DNA from: Pseudomonadota bacterium
GTDB lineage: Bacteria; Pseudomonadota; Alphaproteobacteria; Rhizobiales; Rhizobiaceae
Length of the DNA: 64,000 nucleotides
Direction: 5' to 3'
Assembly (NCBI GenBank): GCA_023451735.1
Contig: JAEXYH010000099.1
Location: 1 to 64,000 of the forward strand
A program made the translations under genes and the position numbers. The notes beneath the pieces were generated by a model. The model searched no databases. It was not told the origin of the DNA and saw only the letters and a program-made list of their open reading frames with translations. The first letter of the stretch is position 1. Each line of letters opens with the position of its first letter. Of this stretch, positions 50,681 through 58,254 are shown one piece after another.

Positions 50681-51559
50681 ATGCCACGGGTTCCCACCTA
50701 TGCCTTGTATGGTGAAACTGACACTGGAGATCCGAGTTTCTGGCTGCACCATGAAACGATCCATGCCAGAAGCAGCCAGCACGACTGGGAGATCCAGCCT
50801 CATCGGCACACTGCTTATTTCCAGATCCTGCATATTGCTGCCGGAAGCGGCGATGTGCTTTTCAGCGAAGAGACCTTAAGTTTGACGCCTGGAACGGTTA
50901 TCACCATTCCGCCGGGAACCAGCCATGGGTTCCGATTTTCAAAGACTGTTGTCGGCTCGGTTATCACTATCCTGTCATCTCATTTGGATCACGGGCCTGG
51001 TGACCGGAGCCAACTCGGCCAATGGCTCGCTCATCCTCAAAGGATAGCAGCAGATCCTCAGATAACTGCTACGGAAGAAATTGTGCGGATCCTGGAGCGA
51101 ATAGCGGTTGAGTTCGAGGGGCGAAATCGTGGGCGCAATGAAGTCCTCAGATCATACGCTTCTGTGCTGATACAGTTGTTGTTCCGAATTGGCTCCGAGC
51201 CACAAACCGGAGAAGGCTCGTCCGGTGACAACCGGGTGGATGCTTTGATGAATTTGATTGATCAACACTTCCTCACGCATCGAGCGCTATCGTTCTATGC
51301 CGCTGAGATCGGAGTATCGCCGACGCATCTGAACCGTCTCGTCCGCGCAAGACAAGGATGCTCAGCGCATGATCTGATCGAGCGAAAGATTATCGAGGAA
51401 GCAAGGAGGCAGCTTATATTCTCGATGAGTTCCATTCAGGAAATATCATATCGCCTCGGATTTCGTGATCCCGCCTATTTCTCCCGATTCTTCGTTCGGG
51501 GAGTTGGTAAGACACCGAAAAGTTGGCGTTTGGCCGAGCGGGGAAAACTCAAGTATTGA
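50681..51559 (+). CDS. AraC family regulator, probable pobA activator
   Basis: 292 aa. An N-terminal cupin sensor (about 30-110, HRHTAYFQILHIAAGSGDV, ITIPPGTSHGF) precedes a double helix-turn-helix (about 195-285, LSFYAAEIGVSPTHLNRLV, ISYRLGFRDPAYFSRFF). AraC-type regulators divergent from pobA are typical of Rhizobiaceae and respond to 4-hydroxybenzoate. The ATG at 50681 follows GGAGGA by 9 nt; an upstream TTG frame is not needed. Confidence 0.88.
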   Translation: MPRVPTYALYGETDTGDPSFWLHHETIHARSSQHDWEIQPHRHTAYFQILHIAAGSGDVLFSEETLSLTPGTVITIPPGTSHGFRFSKTVVGSVITILSSHLDHGPGDRSQLGQWLAHPQRIAADPQITATEEIVRILERIAVEFEGRNRGRNEVLRSYASVLIQLLFRIGSEPQTGEGSSGDNRVDALMNLIDQHFLTHRALSFYAAEIGVSPTHLNRLVRARQGCSAHDLIERKIIEEARRQLIFSMSSIQEISYRLGFRDPAYFSRFFVRGVGKTPKSWRLAERGKLKY

Positions 51560-51913
51560 TAGACATATCTCCTGATATCTAAGTGCAAGCTGCTAATAGC
51601 AGCTCAAAGCCTACGACATCCAGGTGCGACCGCTCTTGGCGAGCCTCACAACTTGCAGCATCGGCCCGCAGCGGAGGTGTTGTTTTACCTTTGGCTGACA
51701 TCAATGATCGCTCCTGCCTGCGAGGTCTGGGATAGCTGGTTCGAGGGCCGTTAGCGACATCCGACTTCATGCCCGAATGTGATTAGCCCGCCTTGCAGGA
51801 GCGTGGTGCTTTCATCGCCACGACGGCCAACTATGCATAAGCTCAGTAGTTTGATTGAGTTGACTTATGGCGTAGAGAAGTCATCGTCCTCATCGCTGCA
51901 GGAAGTGTAATCA
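51560..51913. other. Convergent intergenic stretch with gene debris
   Basis: 354 bp between the stops of the AraC gene and a LacI gene. There is no intact gene. It carries the antitoxin-like remnant at 51704-51788 and otherwise unassigned sequence. The presence of a broken fragment marks it as a site of past insertion or deletion. Confidence 0.5.
51704..51788 (+). pseudogene. Degraded VapB-type antitoxin C-terminus
   Basis: In one frame the DNA reads PACEVWDSWFEG then a stop; shifting frame gives VSD, and shifting again SDFMPECD then a stop. VapB-type antitoxins typically end WDSWFxG-VSDDFMxER-DQP, so the order of pieces matches with two frameshifts. The N-terminal DNA-binding part and any VapC toxin gene are absent. 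Short and damaged, so the call rests on one motif series. Confidence 0.4.
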
Positions 51914-52936
51914 TCACGCACTGTCGCGTATCACCAGTCTTCCGTGGAACAGACGGTCGAAATCGCGATCCTCTTCACTGCCGAGAACTTTCACGAGATA
52001 TTCGGCCATGTCGGTCAATGGTTGGCGGTACGTTGTCAGGCGGTAGTTGGCGCCTTCTGCCTGCGGAACGTCGTCAAATCCAGTAATCGCTATGTCTTGC
52101 GGAATACGCAAGCCAAGCTTGTGGCGGATAACATCGGTGGCGCCGATGGCAAGCGCGTCGTTCTCGCAGACAAGAATATCCGGAAACGCCGCCTTGCTTC
52201 GACCTAAGAGTGCGTTTTCGACGATGCCTGCTGCGAGCGCCGGATCATAAGCGGATACGGATGCGGTCTCCGGCTCGCTGCCAAAGTGCCTGCGCCAGTA
52301 GTCGACAAAAGTTTCCTTGCGTAACAAATGCGCCGAAGAAGTGCGCGGACCGGCCAGAAACATCGGTCTGCGAAAACCGCGCTCGTGCACGTAGTTGGCG
52401 ATTTCCGTCATGGCATGAACATCATCGACCGCAATCGAGATCGTATTTGGATTGCGTGAGGTACGGGCGAAAATAATCAGCTTCCGGAAGCGTCGGGCGT
52501 GCAGCGCCGCGTCCAATACCTCGTCGTCGAACTGGATGCCGATCAGGATGACGGCATCGACCCTGCGTTGACTGGCGTTCAGAAGCGCATGGCCGGCATC
52601 TGCACGATCGAGCGTATTGACAAGCAGGATATCCCAGCCTTCACGTCGAAGAATGCGGGTCAGCCGCTCCATCATCACCAGTTTATGGGGATTGGCAAAA
52701 TCATCAATCAGCAGTGCCACGAGATTGGACCGGTCCGATGCCAGGCTCGCAGCCCGTAAATCCGGCACGTAGCCTAGCCGCTCTGCTGCAATCCGCACTT
52801 TCTCAAGGCTCTTGGGGGAAATCGATGCATCCTTGCGGAAGGCGCGGTTCACTGTCCAGCGGGAGACCCCGGCTTCCGCCGCCACATCATCGGCAGTGAT
52901 GTTTCCCGCAAAGGCAAGTTTCTTGTCGTCCGGCAT
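51914..52936 (-). CDS. LacI family regulator, probable inositol locus repressor
   Basis: 340 aa. Helix-turn-helix ITADDVAAEAGVSRWTVNRA (about 13-32), hinge VRIAAERLGYVPD, effector domain with LVALLIDDFANPHK and IAITGFDDVPQ. The ATG at 52936 is 6 nt after GGGAG; an ATG two codons earlier abuts it. It diverges from the iol operon across about 160 bp, so it probably represses it. In many relatives inositol genes are under the RpiR-type IolR instead, so a LacI-type regulator here is a variant. Confidence 0.88.
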   Translation of the reverse strand: MPDDKKLAFAGNITADDVAAEAGVSRWTVNRAFRKDASISPKSLEKVRIAAERLGYVPDLRAASLASDRSNLVALLIDDFANPHKLVMMERLTRILRREGWDILLVNTLDRADAGHALLNASQRRVDAVILIGIQFDDEVLDAALHARRFRKLIIFARTSRNPNTISIAVDDVHAMTEIANYVHERGFRRPMFLAGPRTSSAHLLRKETFVDYWRRHFGSEPETASVSAYDPALAAGIVENALLGRSKAAFPDILVCENDALAIGATDVIRHKLGLRIPQDIAITGFDDVPQAEGANYRLTTYRQPLTDMAEYLVKVLGSEEDRDFDRLFHGRLVIRDSA

Positions 52937-53024
52937 GTTCATCTCCCAAATCGGATTGGTTCACCTCATACATAACTTTTTTCTGCCTCTCAGGAATTAT
53001 TCTGCTCCCGCGTGCAAAACACTC

Positions 53025-53040
53025 TTGCTCGCGAGAGCAA
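53025..53040. promoter_or_regulatory. Candidate LacI operator before the inositol operon
   Basis: TTGCTC-GCGA-GAGCAA is an inverted repeat with perfect 6-bp arms, 55 bp before the iolG start and inside the 159-bp divergent region. LacI-family sites commonly have such size. Flanking GCAAAAC repeats appear on both sides (about 53013 and 53037). No clear promoter hexamers were identified. Confidence 0.45.
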
Positions 53041-53095
53041 AACTTGCAATGCTCAATCCCAAGGCAGTCGGGAGCTGTCTTTCGGGAGGATAAGA

Positions 53096-54085
53096 GTGCT
53101 GAAAATCGGATTGCTTGGCGCGGGCCGTATTGGTCGCGTGCATGCCATCAATATTGCCAACCACGCTCGCAGCCAGTTGGCGGCTGTGTCGGATGTCAAC
53201 GAGGAGGCAGCAGGGTCGCTTGCTGTTGCTTATGGTGCGAAGGCTGTAAGTTCGGAGGCAATATTGGCGGATGCGTCAATCGATGCCGTGCTGATTGCCA
53301 CCTCGACTGATACCCATTCAGACCTTATCGAAAAGGCGACTGCAGCCGGCAAGGCTGTGTTGTGTGAGAAGCCAGTCGACCTTTCACTTGAGCGCGCGCA
53401 GCATTGCCTCAATGCGGTGAATGGGACGGGCGTTCCTGTGATGATCGGTTTCAATCGACGTTTCGATCCGAATTTTTCCGCGATCAAGGCGTCCATAGCT
53501 GCCGGCGAAATCGGCAAGCCGGAACTCCTGTCGATCACCTCGTTCGATCCGGCGCCGCCACCGGTTTCTTATATCAAGGTGTCGGGCGGTCTTTTCCGCG
53601 ACATGATGATCCATGATTTCGATATGGCGAACTTTTTGATGGGTGATGTGCCGACGACGGTCCATGCCGTCGGCACGTCGATCGTCGATCCTGAGATCGG
53701 CAAGGCCGGCGATGTCGATACGGCGGTAGTGACCCTGACTTATTCTGATCGTCGCATTGCCGTGATCAAGAATAGCCGTCGCGCGGTTTATGGTTACGAT
53801 CAGAGGGTCGAAATTCTCGGAGCGGAAGGGCTTCTATCTGCCGGAAACGTACTGGAAAACACGGTTTCGAAGGCAACGAAACAAGGCGTTACAAGCGCCA
53901 AGCCGGAGTTCTTTTTCCTCGAACGCTACATGCGCGCCTATGCGGCGGAATGGGATGCTTTCGTTGCTGTTATTCTCGATGGCGCTGCCATCCCGGTATC
54001 GCTCAAGGATGGCGTTGCCGCATTGGCGCTTGCTGAAGCCGCAACCGCGTCGGCGAAATCCGGGCAGCCCGTTTCGATCGGTTGA
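53096..54085 (+). CDS. iolG: Inositol 2-dehydrogenase
   Basis: 329 aa, Gfo/Idh/MocA fold. IGLLGAGRIGRVHAINIA binds NAD; Lys92 of CEKPVD and the MIHDFDM segment (His173, Asp174) are the catalytic residues of IolG. It oxidises myo-inositol to scyllo-inosose. The GTG start at 53096 is 6 nt after GGAGGA, and residues before it in the same frame are not conserved. It is the first gene of the locus. Confidence 0.92.
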   Translation: MLKIGLLGAGRIGRVHAINIANHARSQLAAVSDVNEEAAGSLAVAYGAKAVSSEAILADASIDAVLIATSTDTHSDLIEKATAAGKAVLCEKPVDLSLERAQHCLNAVNGTGVPVMIGFNRRFDPNFSAIKASIAAGEIGKPELLSITSFDPAPPPVSYIKVSGGLFRDMMIHDFDMANFLMGDVPTTVHAVGTSIVDPEIGKAGDVDTAVVTLTYSDRRIAVIKNSRRAVYGYDQRVEILGAEGLLSAGNVLENTVSKATKQGVTSAKPEFFFLERYMRAYAAEWDAFVAVILDGAAIPVSLKDGVAALALAEAATASAKSGQPVSIG

Positions 54086-54090
54086 AACGC

Positions 54091-54118
54091 TGTGACGACG
54101 GCCAGCGTCGTCGTCACA
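54091..54118. other. Hairpin between iolG and the binding-protein gene
   Basis: TGTGACGACG (54091-54100) and CGTCGTCACA (54109-54118) pair perfectly over an 8-nt loop, 6 nt after the iolG stop. There is no U-tract. It may be a processing or partial termination point, separating iolG from the strongly expressed binding-protein gene. Confidence 0.5.
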
Positions 54119-54231
54119 AGAGATTGCCGTGGAGCAGGGGAGTGTGCCGCGGACTTTCGGTGCCGATCCCGCATGATCGGATGAACGAGGTGTCAGGGAG
54201 ATATGCCTCGGAACTCAACTGGGAGGATGCC

Positions 54232-55155
54232 ATGAAGAAATTGCTTGCAGCAGCAGCAACGATAGCGATGGTCGCTGCTGCCACGCCGGTGCTTGCCACC
54301 GATATTATCGTCGTCGCACATGGTCAGGCCAATGACCCGTTCTGGTCTGTGGTCAAGAACGGTGCCGAAAAGGCCGCCAAGGATACTGGCGTCAATGTTG
54401 AATTCCGCGCGCCGGAAACCTTTGACATGGTGGCAATGGGTCAGATGATCGACGCCGCCGTCAACCAGGATCCGGACGGTCTTGTCGTGTCGATCCCGGA
54501 CGCTGATGCGCTTGGCCCGGCAATCAAGCGCGCCGTAGAGGCTGGCATTCCGGTAATTTCCATGAATTCCGGTTCTGATGTTGCCCACAAGCTCGGGGCA
54601 AAACTGCATGTGGGCCAATCCGAATTTGATGCTGGCAAGGTCGCGGGCCAGAAACTGGCCGAAATGGGCGGCAAGAAAGCCATCTGCGTCAACCAGGAAG
54701 TGGGTAACGTCTCGCTCGACCAGCGGTGCGCAGGCTTCACGGAGGGCTTTGGCAAGGAAGTGAAGGTGCTGCCGACCAGCAACGATCCGACTGAAGTGGA
54801 ATCCAAGGTGCGCGCCGCACTGGAATCCGACAAGGATGTGAATGTCGTGCTATCGCTTAACGCCTCGTTGGTCGGCGAACCTGCGGTCAAGGCTGCCGAG
54901 GCGCTCGGCCGGGATGATGTGTTGATCTCCACATTCGATCTCTCGGCCGGATTCCTCAAATATGTGGCTGATGGCAAGGCGGCATTCTCTATCGACCAGC
55001 AGCAATATCTGCAGGGCTATCTGCCGATCTCCTTTCTGGCGCTCAATGCCCAATATGGTCTGATGCCTGGTGGAGACGTGCCGTCCGGTCCGAACCTCGT
55101 GACGAAGGAGACTGCCGCACAGGTAATCGACCTTTCCGCCAAAGGGATCCGCTAA
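54232..55155 (+). CDS. CUT2 sugar/inositol ABC substrate-binding protein
   Basis: 307 aa, Peripla_BP_4 (ribose/inositol-binding) family. Signal peptide MKKLLAAAATIAMVAAATP, mature ATDIIVVAHGQANDPFWSVV; ligand-contact regions include DGLVVSIPDADAL, ISMNSGSD and STFDLS. GGAGG is 5 nt before the ATG at 54232. Context with iol genes indicates myo-inositol or another inositol as ligand. Confidence 0.9.
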   Translation: MKKLLAAAATIAMVAAATPVLATDIIVVAHGQANDPFWSVVKNGAEKAAKDTGVNVEFRAPETFDMVAMGQMIDAAVNQDPDGLVVSIPDADALGPAIKRAVEAGIPVISMNSGSDVAHKLGAKLHVGQSEFDAGKVAGQKLAEMGGKKAICVNQEVGNVSLDQRCAGFTEGFGKEVKVLPTSNDPTEVESKVRAALESDKDVNVVLSLNASLVGEPAVKAAEALGRDDVLISTFDLSAGFLKYVADGKAAFSIDQQQYLQGYLPISFLALNAQYGLMPGGDVPSGPNLVTKETAAQVIDLSAKGIR

Positions 55156-55166
55156 AACCTCGTTCT

Positions 55167-55197
55167 CCGGGCCGCTGCGTCTTCTTTTGCGGCCCGG
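55167..55197. other. Intercistronic hairpin behind the binding-protein gene
   Basis: CCGGGCCGC (55167-55175) and GCGGCCCGG (55189-55197) form a perfect, very GC-rich 9-bp stem over a 13-nt loop, 11 nt after the binding-protein stop and 24 nt before the permease ATG. The T-rich sequence is in the loop, not after the stem, so full termination is unlikely. Confidence 0.65.
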
Positions 55198-55220
55198 CCA
55201 CCTATCCAGGAGACAGGTCA

Positions 55221-56327
55221 ATGTCGCTAGATACGCTGGCACGAGCGGACGAGCGGGTTAAATCCGAGTCCGTCGCAACTAAACTTATGAAACGGCCGGA
55301 ACTCGGCGCAATCGGGGGCGTGGCCCTCGTTACAATCTTCTTCTTGGTCACCGCGGACCGCACCATGTTCACGCTTTCCGGCATCATGAATTTCATGACG
55401 CCAGCTGCGCAACTCGGTATTCTCGGGATCGCCGCAGCTATGCTGATGATCGGCGGTGAGTTCGATCTCTCGATTGGCTCCATGGTCGCATTTGCCGGTA
55501 TGGTTTTCGGCGTCTTCGTCGTCAATGTCGGCATGCCGCTGGTCATCGCAATCCCTTTGACGCTCGCTCTGGCTGCGGCCCTCGGCGCTACCAACGGCAT
55601 GATCGTGCTTCGCACCGGCCTGCCGTCCTTCATCGTCACGCTGGCCGGCCTGTTCGTCCTGCGCGGTGCGGCCCTGGTCGGGCTGAAACTTTTCACCGGC
55701 GGTTCCACGCAGCTGCGCGGTATTCGCGAAGCCGTCGAAGGTGATTTTCTGGCGCCGATCTTCTCCGGTGATGCCTTTGGTTTCCTGATGCGCTGGTTAG
55801 CGGAAGCAGGCATCGTTGACAGTTTCAAGTCGGGTGTGCCGAAAGTGCCGGGCATACCGGTGGAAATCATCTGGTTCATCGCCTTTGCCGCGATCGCCAC
55901 CTACATCCTGCTGCGCACTCCGATCGGCAACTGGATCTTCGCGACCGGCGGTGATGCGCTTGCGGCTCAGAATTCAGGCGTTCCGGTTCGCCGTGTCAAA
56001 ATCTCGCTGTTCATGCTGACGGCCATCGCCGCTGCTCTCGTCGCGATCATCACCGTTATCGATGCCGGTTCCACGGATGCCCGTCGTGGCTTCATGAAGG
56101 AATTCGAGGCGATCATTGCCGCCGTTATCGGCGGATGCCTGCTGACCGGTGGTTACGGCTCGGCGATCGGCGCATTCTTCGGCGCGATCATCTTTGGCAT
56201 GGTCACGATTGGTCTGACTTACACCAAATTCGACCAGGACTGGTTCCAGGTTTTCCTCGGCGCGATGCTTCTGCTCGCCGTCATCTTCAACAACGTCATC
56301 CGCCGACGTGTGACCGGGGAGCGCTAA
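55221..56327 (+). CDS. CUT2 ABC transporter permease
   Basis: 368-aa membrane protein of the RbsC/FrcC family with about ten helices. MLMIGGEFDLSIGSMVAFAG and GLPSFIVTLAGLFVLRGAA are diagnostic, as is GGYGSAIGAFFGAIIFGMV near the end. A periplasmic insert (about 165-215) is longer than in RbsC, as in FrcC-like proteins. AGGAGACAGGTC precedes the ATG. Confidence 0.92.
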   Translation: MSLDTLARADERVKSESVATKLMKRPELGAIGGVALVTIFFLVTADRTMFTLSGIMNFMTPAAQLGILGIAAAMLMIGGEFDLSIGSMVAFAGMVFGVFVVNVGMPLVIAIPLTLALAAALGATNGMIVLRTGLPSFIVTLAGLFVLRGAALVGLKLFTGGSTQLRGIREAVEGDFLAPIFSGDAFGFLMRWLAEAGIVDSFKSGVPKVPGIPVEIIWFIAFAAIATYILLRTPIGNWIFATGGDALAAQNSGVPVRRVKISLFMLTAIAAALVAIITVIDAGSTDARRGFMKEFEAIIAAVIGGCLLTGGYGSAIGAFFGAIIFGMVTIGLTYTKFDQDWFQVFLGAMLLLAVIFNNVIRRRVTGER

Positions 56328-56330
56328 GAG

Positions 56331-57110
56331 ATGTCCGCACCGATCATCCATATGGAAAATATCAAGAAGCACTATGGCAATGTCATTGCACTGAACGGTG
56401 TGACCTTCGACGTGCGTGCCGGCGAATGCCACTGCCTGCTCGGCGATAATGGCGCCGGCAAATCCACCTTTATCAAGACCATGTCGGGCGTGCACAAGCC
56501 GACCGAAGGCTCCATCACCTTCGAGGGCAAGCCGCTTTCCTTCGGTAGCCCGCGGGATGCCATGGAAGCTGGCATCGCCACCGTCTTCCAGGATCTTGCG
56601 ATGATCCCGCTGATGTCGGTGACGCGCAACTTCTTCATGGGCCGTGAGCCGACCAAGGGAAGGGGTATTTTCAAGCGGTTCGACATTGATACTGCCAACG
56701 AGATCACCATGACGGAGATGCACAAGATGGGCATCAACCTGCGTGGCCCGGATCAGGCCGTCGGCACGCTGTCCGGCGGGGAACGGCAGACTGTGGCGAT
56801 TGCGCGCGCGGTCTATTTCGGCGCAAAGGTTTTGATTCTTGATGAACCGACCTCGGCGCTCGGCGTGCGACAGACTGCCAACGTTCTTGCCACCATCAAC
56901 CGGGTGCGTGTGCAGGGTATCGGCGTGGTCTTCATCTCTCACAATGTCCGTCATGCTATGGCGGTCGGCGACCGGTTCACAGTTCTTAACCGTGGGCAGA
57001 CACTCGGCACGGCGACGCGCGGAAACATCAACGCCGCCCAGCTTCAGGACATGATGGCCGGCGGACAGGAAATGGCCGAGCTTGAAGGCTCGCTCGGCGG
57101 AACGATCTGA
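56331..57110 (+). CDS. CUT2 ABC transporter ATPase, single domain (FrcA-like)
   Basis: 259 aa with one nucleotide-binding domain: Walker A GDNGAGKST, signature LSGGERQTVAIARA, Walker B VLILDEPTSALG, switch FISHNVRHAMAVGDR. Most CUT2 ATPases (RbsA, and IatA of Caulobacter) have two fused domains of about 500 aa; this resembles the single-domain FrcA of S. meliloti and presumably works as a homodimer. It starts 3 bp after the permease stop. Confidence 0.92.
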   Translation: MSAPIIHMENIKKHYGNVIALNGVTFDVRAGECHCLLGDNGAGKSTFIKTMSGVHKPTEGSITFEGKPLSFGSPRDAMEAGIATVFQDLAMIPLMSVTRNFFMGREPTKGRGIFKRFDIDTANEITMTEMHKMGINLRGPDQAVGTLSGGERQTVAIARAVYFGAKVLILDEPTSALGVRQTANVLATINRVRVQGIGVVFISHNVRHAMAVGDRFTVLNRGQTLGTATRGNINAAQLQDMMAGGQEMAELEGSLGGTI

Positions 57111-57120
57111 GGCATCTCCC

Positions 57121-58254
57121 ATGGCAATAGCATCCATCCTTCCGGATCGCGCGCTTGGGGTGGCGCTGATCGGCACGGGCTTTATGGGCAAATGCCACGC
57201 CATGGCTTGGCGCAACGTCGCCGCCGTTTTTGGCGGAGCCCACCACCGGCTTGAAATCCTCTCCGATGCCACGCCGGAGAATGCGCAAAGGTTCGCCAAA
57301 CAGTTCGGTTTTGCCCGCTCCACGGCGCGTTGGGAAGAGGCAGTGACCGATCCCAATATTGACGTGGTATCGATTACGGCGCCCAACGGCGTGCATCGGA
57401 CGATGGCTGAGGCGGCGCTGAAAGCAGGGAAACATGTCTGGCTGGAAAAGCCGATGGCGCTGACGCTTGATGACGCAGAGGCGATGGCGACGACCGCTGC
57501 TGCTCACCCGGAGCAAGCGACCATGCTTGGCTACAACTATCTAAGATCCCCCGCCTTCCAGGCTGCTCGCGACCTAATTCAGGAAGGCGCGATCGGTGAG
57601 CCAATCGCATTCCGCGGCGTCTATGACGAGGATTATTGCGCCGACCCGCTCCTCCCGTGGTCATGGCGGATGACGCACGAAGGTGGCGGACTGGGTGCGC
57701 TCGGGGATCTCGGCTGCCACCTCGTGAGCCATATGCTGGCGCTGATGGGGCCGGTGATCGAATTGGTCGCCCAGACCCAGGTCACCATTCCCAAGCGCCC
57801 GTCACCTGATGGCCCGAAACTGGTCGAAAACGAGGACAGCGCGCTTGCAATGCTGCGGTTCGCTTCCGGCGCCCATGGATCGTTCGCCACCTCACGTGTG
57901 GCTCGCGGGCGCAAATGCCGGCTGCAATGGGAAGTGCACGGCAGCAAAGGCACTATTGTCTTTGACCAGGAGGACATGAACGAGCTGTGGGTGCACCGAG
58001 TCGGCGAAGCCGGCTTCGTGCGCCACCTGACCGGACCGGACCAGCCGGACTTTGCCGCCTTTTGCCCGGCGCCGGGCCACAATTTCGGCTTCAACGAACA
58101 GAAGGTGGTCGAGGTCCGAGACCTGCTTGGCGCGATTGCCGGTGCGCCCAATGCCGGCCCCGACTTCGCCCGGGGGCTGGAGATCGAAAAGATCATCCAC
58201 GCCATGGCGACCTCCAACGGTAGCGTTATCCGCATAGAAAGGCAGGCGACGTGA
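57121..58254 (+). CDS. Gfo/Idh/MocA family oxidoreductase, possible second inositol dehydrogenase
   Basis: 377 aa. NAD site VALIGTGFMGKCHAMAW, Lys110 in WLEKPMA, and the substrate-side GALGDLGCHLVSHM with Asp and His. It differs clearly from IolG (longer, different C-terminus). Lying between transporter and iolC, it may handle scyllo- or D-chiro-inositol, or a glycosylated or methylated inositol, before the shared pathway; this is inference. The start at 57121 is 10 bp after the ATPase stop, and the stop overlaps iolC by 4 bp. Confidence 0.85.
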   Translation: MAIASILPDRALGVALIGTGFMGKCHAMAWRNVAAVFGGAHHRLEILSDATPENAQRFAKQFGFARSTARWEEAVTDPNIDVVSITAPNGVHRTMAEAALKAGKHVWLEKPMALTLDDAEAMATTAAAHPEQATMLGYNYLRSPAFQAARDLIQEGAIGEPIAFRGVYDEDYCADPLLPWSWRMTHEGGGLGALGDLGCHLVSHMLALMGPVIELVAQTQVTIPKRPSPDGPKLVENEDSALAMLRFASGAHGSFATSRVARGRKCRLQWEVHGSKGTIVFDQEDMNELWVHRVGEAGFVRHLTGPDQPDFAAFCPAPGHNFGFNEQKVVEVRDLLGAIAGAPNAGPDFARGLEIEKIIHAMATSNGSVIRIERQAT

